Assembly: GCA_947378425.1 (NCBI GenBank)
Contig: CANCJV010000001.1
Location: 62,001-126,000, forward strand
DNA length: 64,000 nt
DNA from: Synechococcaceae cyanobacterium
Lineage (GTDB): Bacteria; Cyanobacteriota; Cyanobacteriia; PCC-6307; Cyanobiaceae
Direction: 5' to 3'
Below are positions 56,258-64,000 of this stretch, piece after piece; within the stretch, counting starts at the first letter, position 1; every line of letters starts with the position of its first letter. The translations under genes and the position numbers were made by a program. The notes under the pieces were generated by a model. The model saw nothing but the letters and a program-made list of their open reading frames with translations. It was not told the DNA's origin and ran no database searches.

Positions 56258-59218
56258 TCACTTGAGCGGTTGTTCCGCCGGCTCCGAAGGCTCCAGCCCC
56301 ACCACCACATGGCTGTTCGCCTCGATGCGGCCGAGCACCTGGCGGGCCCGCAGCACCACGGCCGGAGGCACACCGGCCAGCCTGGCCGCCTCGATGCCGT
56401 AGCTGCGGCTGGCGCCGCCGCGGCTCACCCGATGCAGGAACACCAGGTCGTCGCCGGTCTCCTGCACCAGCACCTGGGCGTTGCCGACGTTGGGCAGCAG
56501 CGCGGCCAGTTCATTGAGCTCGTGATAGTGGGTGGCGAAGATCGTGCGGGCGCCGATGGCGCTGGCCAGGTGTTCGGCCACGGCCCAGGCGATCGAGAGG
56601 CCATCGAAGGTGGCGGTGCCACGCCCGATCTCATCGAGCAGCACCAGGGAGCGCTCGCTGGCGTGGTGCAGGATGTTGGCGGTTTCGGTCATCTCCACCA
56701 TGAAGGTGGACTGGCCGCTGGCCAGGTCGTCGACGGCGCCGACCCGGGTGAAGATGCGATCAGCGATGCCGAGGCGCGCCGAGCGGGCCGGGATCCAGCT
56801 GCCGATCTGGGCCATCAGCTGCAGCAGGCCGCTCTGGCGCAGATAACAGCTCTTGCCGCTGGCATTGGGGCCGGTGAGCACCAGCAGATCCGGCACGGTT
56901 GTGTCGCCGCCATCGCCGGACGCCGTCGGGATCCGATTCGTGTCGATCGGCAGGTTCTGGTTGCCGGGCAGGCCAGGCCCTGGCGGGCTGCCTCCCCCCA
57001 GGGCCAGATCGTTGGCGGTGAAGGGCTCCTCCACCAGCAATTGCTCCACCACCGGGTGGCGGCCGGCCTCGATCCGCAGCTCCCGGCCCTCCACCAGCTC
57101 GGGCCGGCAATAGCCGCTGGTGGCGGCCACCTCGGCCAAAGAGGCGAGGGCGTCGAGCTCGGCCACGAGCCGGGCGGCCGTGCGAATCGGCGCCGCCCGC
57201 TCCCCCACCCGGGAGCGCAGGGCCACGAACAGCTCGTATTCCCGCTGGGCGACCCGGGCGCGCAGCTGCAGGATCTGTCCTTCCCGTCCCTTGAGGGCGG
57301 GAGTGACGAAGCGCTCCTCATTGGCCAGGGTCTGGCGCCGGATCCAGTGCTCCGGCACGGCGGCGGCCCGGGCCCGGCTCACCGCCAGGAAATAGCCGAA
57401 GCTGCGGTGGTACTGGAGCCGAAGGTTGGCGTTGCCGCTGGCCTGGCGTTCCAGGGACTCCTGTTCGGCCAGCCACTGCTCCTGGTCGTCGAGCTGATTG
57501 CGCAGGCCATCGAGCACCGCATCGACGCCGTTGTGGATCAGACCGCCTTCGCTGAGGCTCATCGGCGGCGTCTCCACCAGCTGATGGCGCAGCTCCGCCG
57601 CCAGGGAGCTCAACTCCGGCCAGGGTTGGCCCAGGGCCTGCAGCGGCGCACTGCGGGAGTCCCGCACCAAAGAGGCCAGCCTCGGCAGCCGTTCGAGGCC
57701 GTCGGCGAGCGCCACCAGATCGCGGGCGGAGGCACTACCGGCGCCGGCTCGGCCGGCCAGCCGCTCCAGATCGCCCATCGGCCGCAGCAAGCGGCGCAGG
57801 GACAGGCGCAGGGGCCGGTGGTCCACCAGCTCGCTCACCGCCTCCTGCCGGCTCAGGATCGCCTCCCGATCCACCAGGGGCGCTTCGATCCAGCGCCGCA
57901 GGCAGCGGCCGCCCATGGCGGTGGCGGTGCGATCCAGGGCCCAGAGCAGGGAGCCATGCAGGGAGCCGCCCAGCTGGGTGCGGGTGAGTTCGAGATTGCG
58001 GCGGGTCTGGGCATCGAGCACCAGCTGGTCGCCGGCCTGCCAGACGGTGGGCATGTCCAGCGGGATCGGGGGGCGCTCCTCGTCGCCCGGCTGGGTGGCA
58101 TCGAGATAGGCCAGCAGCCCGCCGGCCGCCCGCATCGCCAGGGGCACCTCTCCGAGCCCGAGGCCATCGAGGCTGGCGAGGCGGAAGCGCGCCAGCAGGC
58201 GGCCCCGGGCCTGGGGGGCCTCAAAGGGGGAGCGGGCCAGGGGGGTGAGCCGTCGGCCGTCGGGGCACCAGGCCGGTGTCTGGTCCCCCTGCTCGCTCGG
58301 GCAGGGCCAGATCACTTCCGCCGCCTCCATCTGCAGCAGCTCCTGGTGCAGGGCGCCGCTGCCCTGCCGTTCGGTGACCCGGAACTCGCCGGTGCTGACG
58401 TCGGCCACGGCCATCCCCCAGCGGCCGCCGCTCTGATCGAGCACCACGGCGCACAGCCAGTTGTTGCGGCGGGCGGCCAGCATCCCCTCCTCCAGCACGG
58501 TGCCTGGGGTGAGCACGCGCGTGATGTCGCGGCGCAGCAGGGCCCCTTTGGCGGCGGTGGTCTCCAGCTGGTCGCAGAGGGCGACGCTGAGGCCGCGGCG
58601 CACAAGCTCGGCGCAATAGCGCTCGGCGGCGTGATGGGGAATGCCCGCCATCGGCACCCGCCCCACCGCCTTGCCGGCCTCCTTGCCGGTGAGGGTGAGC
58701 TCCAGCAGGCGTGAGAGCAGGATCGCGTCCTCGAAGAAGAACTCGAAGAAATCGCCGAGGCGATAGAGCAGTACCCGCTCCGGATGGGCGGCCTTGAGTT
58801 CGACGTAGTGGCGCAGCACCGGCGGCAGGGCGGCCGGATCGATCAGGCTGTGATGGTGCCAGCGCGGCAGATCGGAATCCGGCCCGCCCCCCTCAGTCAC
58901 GGGGAGCTCTGCGCCCCTCGCTCCCGCGGCGTCGCCCGCGACGGCCTTGTCATCGTCGGCTCTCTGGAGGGCGTCAGCCGGGGGCGTGGCCTCGACATGG
59001 CCCTGGCGCGGCCGCGGTCGGGCGGCGGCATCGGCGCACAGCCGCTCGTCATCGAAGCCGGAGTTGTCATCCCCTTCGATGGCGCCTGAGTCCGGCGCCT
59101 GGGGAACAAGGGGCGCTGCCGGTGCCACCAGCCCCAGATCGGCCACCAGGGAGAGCTGTTGCGCGGCCGCAGGGGCCGCCGAGCGCGCCACCATGACACT
59201 GGGGATGGGGCTTCCCAT
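56258..59218 (-). CDS. mutS: DNA mismatch repair protein MutS
   Basis: 986 residues from ATG 59218. Residues 1-125 are a non-conserved, low-complexity extension. Domain I follows with [20 protein letters not shown], where the mismatch-contacting Phe-x-Glu is FFE. Then [19 protein letters not shown], the lever region [20 protein letters not shown], Walker [36 protein letters not shown] and [21 protein letters not shown] ~25-residue Pro/Gly/Asn-rich insertion lies just before the Walker A strand. MutS recognises mismatches during replication. Whether it acts in classic mismatch repair depends on a mutL not seen here. Confidence 0.95.
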   Translation of the reverse strand: MGSPIPSVMVARSAAPAAAQQLSLVADLGLVAPAAPLVPQAPDSGAIEGDDNSGFDDERLCADAAARPRPRQGHVEATPPADALQRADDDKAVAGDAAGARGAELPVTEGGGPDSDLPRWHHHSLIDPAALPPVLRHYVELKAAHPERVLLYRLGDFFEFFFEDAILLSRLLELTLTGKEAGKAVGRVPMAGIPHHAAERYCAELVRRGLSVALCDQLETTAAKGALLRRDITRVLTPGTVLEEGMLAARRNNWLCAVVLDQSGGRWGMAVADVSTGEFRVTERQGSGALHQELLQMEAAEVIWPCPSEQGDQTPAWCPDGRRLTPLARSPFEAPQARGRLLARFRLASLDGLGLGEVPLAMRAAGGLLAYLDATQPGDEERPPIPLDMPTVWQAGDQLVLDAQTRRNLELTRTQLGGSLHGSLLWALDRTATAMGGRCLRRWIEAPLVDREAILSRQEAVSELVDHRPLRLSLRRLLRPMGDLERLAGRAGAGSASARDLVALADGLERLPRLASLVRDSRSAPLQALGQPWPELSSLAAELRHQLVETPPMSLSEGGLIHNGVDAVLDGLRNQLDDQEQWLAEQESLERQASGNANLRLQYHRSFGYFLAVSRARAAAVPEHWIRRQTLANEERFVTPALKGREGQILQLRARVAQREYELFVALRSRVGERAAPIRTAARLVAELDALASLAEVAATSGYCRPELVEGRELRIEAGRHPVVEQLLVEEPFTANDLALGGGSPPGPGLPGNQNLPIDTNRIPTASGDGGDTTVPDLLVLTGPNASGKSCYLRQSGLLQLMAQIGSWIPARSARLGIADRIFTRVGAVDDLASGQSTFMVEMTETANILHHASERSLVLLDEIGRGTATFDGLSIAWAVAEHLASAIGARTIFATHYHELNELAALLPNVGNAQVLVQETGDDLVFLHRVSRGGASRSYGIEAARLAGVPPAVVLRARQVLGRIEANSHVVVGLEPSEPAEQPLK

Positions 59219-59724
59219 CTTAAGGGCCACCATCGGTGGTGTCTTCTGCGCCGCTGAGCGGGCCGTCGGAAGCGTCGCCCCAGGCACCCCGTCCCAAGGG
59301 TGGGGCCGGGATGCTCCTCTCGCCCATGCCTGTCGCCGGGTGGGGCTTCGCCCCGGCATGGCGGTCGTGGCGAATCACTGAGGTCGCTTGCGGGGCAGTC
59401 AGTCTGAAGGTCTGCCTACTGGTGTGTCCCGCGGATCTCGGCGGGAGCGGCTCGAGGCGGCGAAGCCCGGGATCGGGCCGCAAGGTCCTGGATCACGGCG
59501 CCCTTGGGCCAGCCTTTCGAAGGCAGCATGCCCAGCCGGGCACTCCTGAAGACCTGGGGATGCCCCGTCGTCTCTGCCCGGCCACCCGCCGCAGGCAGGC
59601 AGCCGCCCCCAGCCCAGCCCAACCCCACAACTTGTGAAGGATGGCGCCCGTCCGGGCCGGGGGCGCGGGGGGCTCGTGTGAGAATCCGCTCACTGCCAGA
59701 TATGGCCGGCGAGCCCCTTCACCC
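59219..59724. other. Divergent intergenic stretch between mutS and psbZ
   Basis: About 505 bp between divergent genes, so it holds both promoters. Plus-strand frames here are Arg/Gly/Pro-rich and unconvincing. No RNA gene was recognised. Confidence 0.45.
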
Positions 59725-59913
59725 ATGCAGATCCTCAACACCCTCACCGTTCTGGCCCTGGTGGTGATGTCCTTTGCCCTGATCGTGGCGGTGCCGGTGC
59801 TGTACGCCAGCACCGAGGACAGCGGCCGCTCCAACCGCCTGATCCTGCTCGGCGGCGCTGCCTGGGTGGCCCTGGTGCTGCTCAACTGGGGCATGAGCTA
59901 CTTCGTGGTTTGA
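59725..59913 (+). CDS. psbZ: Photosystem II protein PsbZ
   Basis: 62 residues from ATG 59725, exactly the PsbZ length; an earlier in-frame ATG adds an unconserved leader. Two transmembrane helices: [20 protein letters not shown] and [20 protein letters not shown], separated by [14 protein letters not shown]. PsbZ sits at the periphery of the PSII core and stabilises the light-harvesting attachment and cyclic control. It lies 4 bp upstream of ribH on the same strand, an arrangement conserved in picocyanobacteria. Confidence 0.96.
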   Translation: MQILNTLTVLALVVMSFALIVAVPVLYASTEDSGRSNRLILLGGAAWVALVLLNWGMSYFVV

Positions 59914-59917
59914 ATCC

Positions 59918-60397
59918 TTGACGGTTTTTGAAGGTCGCTTCACCGACACCGCAGGCCTGAAGATCGCTGTGGTCGTGGCCCGTTTCAACGATCTGGTCAC
60001 AGGCAAGCTGCTGAGCGGCTGTCTTGACTGCCTCTCCCGACACGGCATCGATACCTCCGCAGACAGTCCCCAGCTCGATGTGGCCTGGGTGCCTGGCAGC
60101 TTTGAAATCCCGCTGGTGGCCCAGCGGCTGGCGGCCAGCGGTCGCTACCAGGTGGTGGTCACCCTCGGTGCCGTGATCCGCGGCGACACCCCCCACTTCG
60201 ACGTGGTGGTGGCGGAGGTGAGCAAGGGAGTGGCGGCCGTGGCCCGCGGCACCGGCGTGCCGGTGATTTTCGGAGTGCTCACCACCGACACCTTGCAGCA
60301 GGCGCTGGAGAGGGCTGGTATCAAGAGCAATCTGGGCTGGAATTATGGGTTGCAGGCTCTGGAGATGGGTAGCCTGATGGCGGCGATTTCGATCTAA
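59918..60397 (+). CDS. ribH: 6,7-dimethyl-8-ribityllumazine synthase
   Basis: 159 residues from TTG 59918, 4 bp after psbZ. RibH condenses the pyrimidine and dihydroxybutanone phosphate to lumazine, the precursor of riboflavin, in an icosahedral or pentameric shell. Motifs: [57 protein letters not shown] with the catalytic His, and [20 protein letters not shown] with the phosphate-binding part following. The core is complete. Confidence 0.96.
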   Translation: MTVFEGRFTDTAGLKIAVVVARFNDLVTGKLLSGCLDCLSRHGIDTSADSPQLDVAWVPGSFEIPLVAQRLAASGRYQVVVTLGAVIRGDTPHFDVVVAEVSKGVAAVARGTGVPVIFGVLTTDTLQQALERAGIKSNLGWNYGLQALEMGSLMAAISI

Positions 60398-60455
60398 CTT
60401 GCTACGGGAGTCAGTCCTGTGCGCTCCCTTTGTCCTGACTGACCCTGGAGATTGA

Positions 60456-61559
60456 GTGATCTGGCATCGGCCACGCCAAGTTCTTGCGCTCTGTGCACTG
60501 TTTGATCTTCTGGGTCTGGTGCTTGCGGTAGTACTTGTCGATCTGTTCTTCTCCATCCATCTGCTCGGCCATCCAGATTGGTTGTTGCCCTTCGGCATCG
60601 CCTATGTGGCGTTCAGTTGGCTGTTTGGCAGTTACACGCTGCTGCGGTTGCCCCGGCTGAGCTTGGTGCAGGTTCTGATGCGTCTCGGCGCTGCGGCTCT
60701 GGCGACGATGTTGTCCGTGGTGCTGGCGTTCTGGCTGCTGAATCTGCCCGTCACGTTCACCCTCGGCCATCGCCGCATTCAGGCAGCTCTGCTGGTTGGG
60801 ATGAGTGTCTGGGCCCTGCTGGTGCGCCTGCTGTTGCGTCGCCAGGTGAGCCGCCGTAAGACCACGTTTCCCTCCAGTCTGGAGATGGCGGAGCAGCGGC
60901 AGCAGCGGCTGCTGCCCAATCAATTGCCGGAAAATGCCCTGATCCTGGCCGATGTGCCCTGGAGCAACACCCTCAGCGTTCAGCGTCAGCTCAAGCGCGC
61001 GGCCGATGTGACGGTGGCCCTGGGGCTGCTGTTGACCAGCTCGCCCCTGATTGCCCTGGTTGTGCTGCTGATCTGGATCGAGGATCAAGGACCTGTGCTC
61101 TATTCCCAGGCCCGCAGCGGCTGGATGGGTCAGACCTTCCAGCTTTACAAGCTGCGCACCATGAAACAGACCGATAGCCAGGGCCAGGTCAGCTGGACGA
61201 AGCCGGGAGATCAGCGCATCACTCGCGTGGGCTGGTTTCTGCGCCGTGTGCGAATTGATGAACTCCCCCAGCTGATCAATGTGCTGAGGGGTGACATGAG
61301 CCTGATCGGACCGCGTCCTGAGCGGCCCGAACTTGAGGCGGAGCTTGAAGCGGGCATCCCCCACTACCGCAAGCGCCACTGGATGCCGCCGGGTCTGAGT
61401 GGCTGGGCCCAGGTGAGTGCGCCTTACGCGGCCAATCTTGAGGAGGCGGAACTCAAGCTCAGCTACGACCTCTACTACCTGCGTCACTGGAGCACCGCCT
61501 TTGATCTGTTGATCCTGATCAAGACCATCAAGACGGTCCTGAAGGCACGGGGGCGCTGA
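60456..61559 (+). CDS. Exopolysaccharide polyprenyl glycosylphosphotransferase (WcaJ/WbaP-like)
   Basis: 367 residues from GTG 60456. It initiates polysaccharide synthesis by transferring a sugar-1-phosphate to undecaprenyl phosphate. Four N-terminal membrane segments and a cytosolic loop lead to the catalytic bacterial sugar transferase domain: LKRAADVTVALGLLLTSSPL, LYSQARSGWMGQTFQLYKLR, RVRIDELPQLINVLRGDMSL, IGPRPERPELEAELEAG and GLSGWAQVSA. The usual RxxRxGxxG-type loop reads RSGWMG. Start of a polysaccharide locus. Confidence 0.9.
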   Translation: MIWHRPRQVLALCALFDLLGLVLAVVLVDLFFSIHLLGHPDWLLPFGIAYVAFSWLFGSYTLLRLPRLSLVQVLMRLGAAALATMLSVVLAFWLLNLPVTFTLGHRRIQAALLVGMSVWALLVRLLLRRQVSRRKTTFPSSLEMAEQRQQRLLPNQLPENALILADVPWSNTLSVQRQLKRAADVTVALGLLLTSSPLIALVVLLIWIEDQGPVLYSQARSGWMGQTFQLYKLRTMKQTDSQGQVSWTKPGDQRITRVGWFLRRVRIDELPQLINVLRGDMSLIGPRPERPELEAELEAGIPHYRKRHWMPPGLSGWAQVSAPYAANLEEAELKLSYDLYYLRHWSTAFDLLILIKTIKTVLKARGR

Positions 61560-61612
61560 ACCGTGATGCCAGCCAGGCACGGATGGCGCCATTGGCTGTG
61601 GGCGGTGGCCCG

Positions 61613-62443
61613 ATGACAGAGATGCGGAGTCCCGGCGGCCGTGTTGAGGAGGCGAGGCCGGCGCAGCGACGGCTGCTGTTGATCCTGGTGGCCTTCCATC
61701 CACCGGAGTCCCATGTTCAGGGCCTGCGCCGTTGCCTGGAGGCCCTTCCTCCGGAGATTGGATATGCCGTGGTGGTCAATGACCATCGTGTCGGCGAACC
61801 GGTGGATCAGCTGAGGGCTGGAGCCGATCAATTCCTCACCTGCTCGGAAAATCTTGGCTACGGGCGGGCGATCAACCGGATGGTGTCCAGCCTTCCCGAT
61901 CTGCCGCAGTGGCTCGGGGCCCTCAACACGGACCTGAGCTGGAGGCCTGGCACGTTTGAGACCCTGCTGGCCTGGCTCAGTCTCCATGCCGATGTGGTGC
62001 TGGCCGTACCGGAGATCCAGGATCCCGACGGCAGGCCCCAGCTCCTCTGCAAGCGGGATCCCAGCCTGCTGGCTCTGGTCAGCCGGCGCTTCCTGCCCAA
62101 GGCGCTGAAACCGTCCTGGTTACGGCGCTACGACGCCCGTTTTCAGATGGCGGAGCAGGATCTTGGCAGCCCACTTGATGTGCCCTATCTGAGTGGTTGC
62201 TGCATGCTGATTCGGAGTGCGGCCTTCCAGGCAGTGGGTGGATTCGATCGGCGCTTCTTTCTCTATCTTGAGGACGCTGACCTCAGTCGCCGTCTGCGCT
62301 CCCTCGGTCGCTGCATTCACCTGCCAGTGGCTGCAGTCCGGCATCACTGGGGTCGGGGCAATCATCACTCGCTCTGGCTCACCATGGTGAACATCCAGAG
62401 TGTCTGGATCTATTTCAGTCAGTGGGGTTGGCGTTGGTGGTGA
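61613..62443 (+). CDS. GT2 glycosyltransferase (rhamnosyltransferase-like)
   Basis: 276 residues from ATG 61613; ATG 61583 is possible. The N-terminus RRLLLILVAFHPPESHVQGL and SENLGYGRAINRMV are typical of GT2 enzymes that act on lipid-linked oligosaccharides. LGALNTDLSWRP carries the short DxD-like site, LSGCCMLIRSAAFQAVGGFD is the acceptor-loop block, and FFLYLEDADLSRRLRSLG contains the ED of the catalytic base. Probably adds rhamnose or a related sugar. The 3' end overlaps the convergent GT gene by 29 bp. Confidence 0.85.
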   Translation: MTEMRSPGGRVEEARPAQRRLLLILVAFHPPESHVQGLRRCLEALPPEIGYAVVVNDHRVGEPVDQLRAGADQFLTCSENLGYGRAINRMVSSLPDLPQWLGALNTDLSWRPGTFETLLAWLSLHADVVLAVPEIQDPDGRPQLLCKRDPSLLALVSRRFLPKALKPSWLRRYDARFQMAEQDLGSPLDVPYLSGCCMLIRSAAFQAVGGFDRRFFLYLEDADLSRRLRSLGRCIHLPVAAVRHHWGRGNHHSLWLTMVNIQSVWIYFSQWGWRWW

Positions 62444-64000
62444 GTGCTTTGCGATAGATCTCGGTGTAGGCCTTGCCCATGGCCACTGGATCGAACTTCT
62501 GGGCAGCGATGCAGGCCAGGGCTGTGTGCTGCTGCAGGAGCCTGGGATCATCCAGATAGCGTCTGAGACAATCCGCAAAGGCCTGGGGATTCACCTTGCC
62601 ATCCTCGAGGGGGATCACCTGTCCCGCCAGTCCCTCGGGTGTGGAGAGCATGGCTTTGATTTCGCCCAGGTCGGTGGCCAGATAGGGACGGCCTGCTCCC
62701 AGGCATTCGAGCAGGGTGAGCGGCTGGCTCTCGCCGGGGTAAAAGCTGGGCAGAATGCCGAGATCGGCGCAGGCAAAATAGCGACCTGACTCTGCCTGAA
62801 AGCCGAGAAAGTGAATGAAGTTATTGCCGGCGATCGGCCGAAGTCGGTGTAATTCTTTGCCGTCACCAAGGATCAGCAGATGGATATCGTGGCCGCTCTG
62901 TTCACGCGCCAGTTGGACAGCCTCTATGGCTTCTTGCCAGCCTTTTTCGCGGATTCCCCGGCTCACAAGGCAGACAACAAAGGCATCTTCACCGATGCCC
63001 AGGCTGGAACGCTCGATGGCCGGTGCCTGCTGCGGATCGATCGCATTGGCGATCTTGACCATGATCTCCTGTTTGAGTCCAAGTCGTAGCAGCGCATCGA
63101 GATTGCGATCCGCCACATACGTGACAGCGCCCAGCCAGGGCCTCAGCAGGGCGCCGATGCGCTCCATCTCGTCGGCCTCAATCTCGTTATACATGCCATG
63201 GGATGTGATCACATGGCAGACATCGCAACTGCCGTGCAGGAGTTCGCAGATGGTTGTATCCACCCAGGCATGGTGGGAGTGCACGAGATCAATGCCGAAG
63301 TCGTTGATGATGGTGTCCAAAGCGTCAAGGGCATTCAGCTCGATCAGGGGAATGTCATTGTGCAACATCCGCCGAACTCCAGGCTGGTTGGGATATTGAT
63401 GACAATTCAGCACTGTTACGCTAAGGCCCAATCGCTTGAGTGCATTGGCGAGTCGAATTGGCAGAATCTCGCCGCCGCCTGCGATCAGCGAGTAGGTGAC
63501 AATCAATAGATTGGGATCTCGTTCTCCCTTGCTGACTTTGCCGGGATGCAGTGCCTGGATCCGTTCCAGCAGGTCGCTGGGGATGGCATCATCGCGATGA
63601 TCATGCCAGCGGCGATGCAGTTCATTTTTGATGGCGTTGCAGATATCCGTATCGAGTCGATAGAGCTTGAAGAGTTGTTCGGCAATGATCAGATGCTCTT
63701 CCAGGTAGATGCGCTGACTGTGTAAGGAAACTGATGTGTTCTGGGGATGTTGGCGGTAATAGCTGTTTGTTTCAGGCGTGTAGCCGACGAGGCCGCCGCG
63801 GGCTACATGGAGATAAAAGAGCCAGTCTCCACAGATTTTCATGTCCTGCCATTGCTGGTCCTGGAGCATGCGCATGTTCTGGCAGTTGCGGAAGATGGCG
63901 GCACTGACATTGGGAATCAGATTGCGTCGGTGCCAGATCTTACGAGTCAATTTGTGCGCCGAGTTGACCAGACTCTCTTCCCAGATACTCGCTTCAAGTT
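62415..64000 (-). CDS. Multi-domain glycosyltransferase, GT4-type C-half (5' end outside window)
   Basis: Only the last ~528 residues are visible; the frame stays open to the window edge. The visible N-part (LTRKIWHRRNLIPNVSAAIF, KICGDWLFYLHVARGGLVGY, SYYRQHPQNTSVS) is the tail of a GT2 domain. It is followed by a GT-B fold of the GT4 family (NLLIVTYSLIAGGGEILPIR, VVCLVSRGIREKGWQEAIEA, GILPSFYPGESQPLTLLECL with EX7E). The DNA is visibly A+T-richer than the rest of the window, suggesting recent acquisition. Part of the exopolysaccharide locus that continues beyond the window. Confidence 0.85.
   Translation of the reverse strand, partial: LEASIWEESLVNSAHKLTRKIWHRRNLIPNVSAAIFRNCQNMRMLQDQQWQDMKICGDWLFYLHVARGGLVGYTPETNSYYRQHPQNTSVSLHSQRIYLEEHLIIAEQLFKLYRLDTDICNAIKNELHRRWHDHRDDAIPSDLLERIQALHPGKVSKGERDPNLLIVTYSLIAGGGEILPIRLANALKRLGLSVTVLNCHQYPNQPGVRRMLHNDIPLIELNALDALDTIINDFGIDLVHSHHAWVDTTICELLHGSCDVCHVITSHGMYNEIEADEMERIGALLRPWLGAVTYVADRNLDALLRLGLKQEIMVKIANAIDPQQAPAIERSSLGIGEDAFVVCLVSRGIREKGWQEAIEAVQLAREQSGHDIHLLILGDGKELHRLRPIAGNNFIHFLGFQAESGRYFACADLGILPSFYPGESQPLTLLECLGAGRPYLATDLGEIKAMLSTPEGLAGQVIPLEDGKVNPQAFADCLRRYLDDPRLLQQHTALACIAAQKFDPVAMGKAYTEIYRKALTTNANPTD

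Noticed and set aside
56270-58714. Plus-strand frame of 814 codons opposite mutS
   Set aside because: Antisense artefact; Gln/Gly/His-rich without a domain.
1-64000. CRISPR array
   Set aside because: No regularly spaced direct repeats were seen anywhere in the window.

Overview
The window looks like a chromosomal segment of a high-GC alpha-cyanobacterium of the Cyanobium / freshwater Synechococcus type. The evidence is photosystem II small proteins (PsbZ, a Psb34-like protein), Ycf37, Ycf23, a TLP40/CYP38-like lumenal cyclophilin, sulfolipid synthesis (SqdB, SqdX), a probable MgdA glucolipid synthase, a two-gene ClpP-ClpX locus, RNase J, and an aspartate kinase whose long regulatory half looks like the four-ACT cyanobacterial type. 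No rRNA, CRISPR array, intact insertion sequence or prophage was seen. There is one tRNA gene, tRNA-Gly(CCC). The genus is inferred from gene content, base composition and remembered gene order, not from a database match.

Layout. 1-2 kb: the tail of a PEP-CTERM-type surface protein, an HpsJ-like membrane protein, then a decaying toxin-antitoxin patch with two PIN-domain remnants facing each other and a frameshifted antitoxin. 2-8 kb: thiL, a cyclophilin, efp-accB, pdxA, a 53-residue membrane protein and an SDR-family dehydratase. 8-16.5 kb: an HNH nuclease divergent from a SNF2 helicase with a HARP-like N-terminus, small conserved and lipoprotein genes, the tRNA with a perfect 27-bp palindrome beside it, and a class V aminotransferase. 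16.5-27.2 kb: cbiD, guaA, two conserved hypotheticals, PBP2, the sqdB-sqdX operon, a Psb34-like gene and thiG. 27.2-28.3 kb has no gene but holds a 133-nt stretch that can fold into a branched RNA.

28.3-48 kb is dense housekeeping: ycf37-rplT-rpmI, a SpoIID-domain protein, a probable MgdA, dnaX, an LRAT-domain protein, clpX-clpP-tig, asd-dapA-rnj, a hypothetical gene with tilS, ycf23 and a holin-like protein. 48-60.4 kb holds uvrB, a putative glycosyltransferase, lysC, holA, cbiC (with an anomalous 5' end), mutS and psbZ-ribH. From 60.4 kb to the end lies the start of an exopolysaccharide locus: a polyprenyl glycosylphosphotransferase, a GT2 enzyme and a large multi-domain glycosyltransferase that runs off the window and is visibly richer in A+T.

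How the genes fit together. Several pathways recur: thiamine (thiL, thiG), B6 and B12 cofactors (pdxA, cbiD, cbiC), the aspartate pathway to lysine/threonine (lysC, asd, dapA), thylakoid lipids (sqdB, sqdX, mgdA), proteostasis (tig, clpP, clpX, cyclophilin) and DNA replication/repair (dnaX, holA, uvrB, mutS, HNH/SNF2). The less ordinary parts are the decayed toxin-antitoxin patch, the HNH/HARP-SNF2 pair, the palindrome beside the tRNA, the structured 27.7-kb element, the LRAT gene in the clp/dnaX neighbourhood, the cbiC 5' end and the terminal exopolysaccharide genes.
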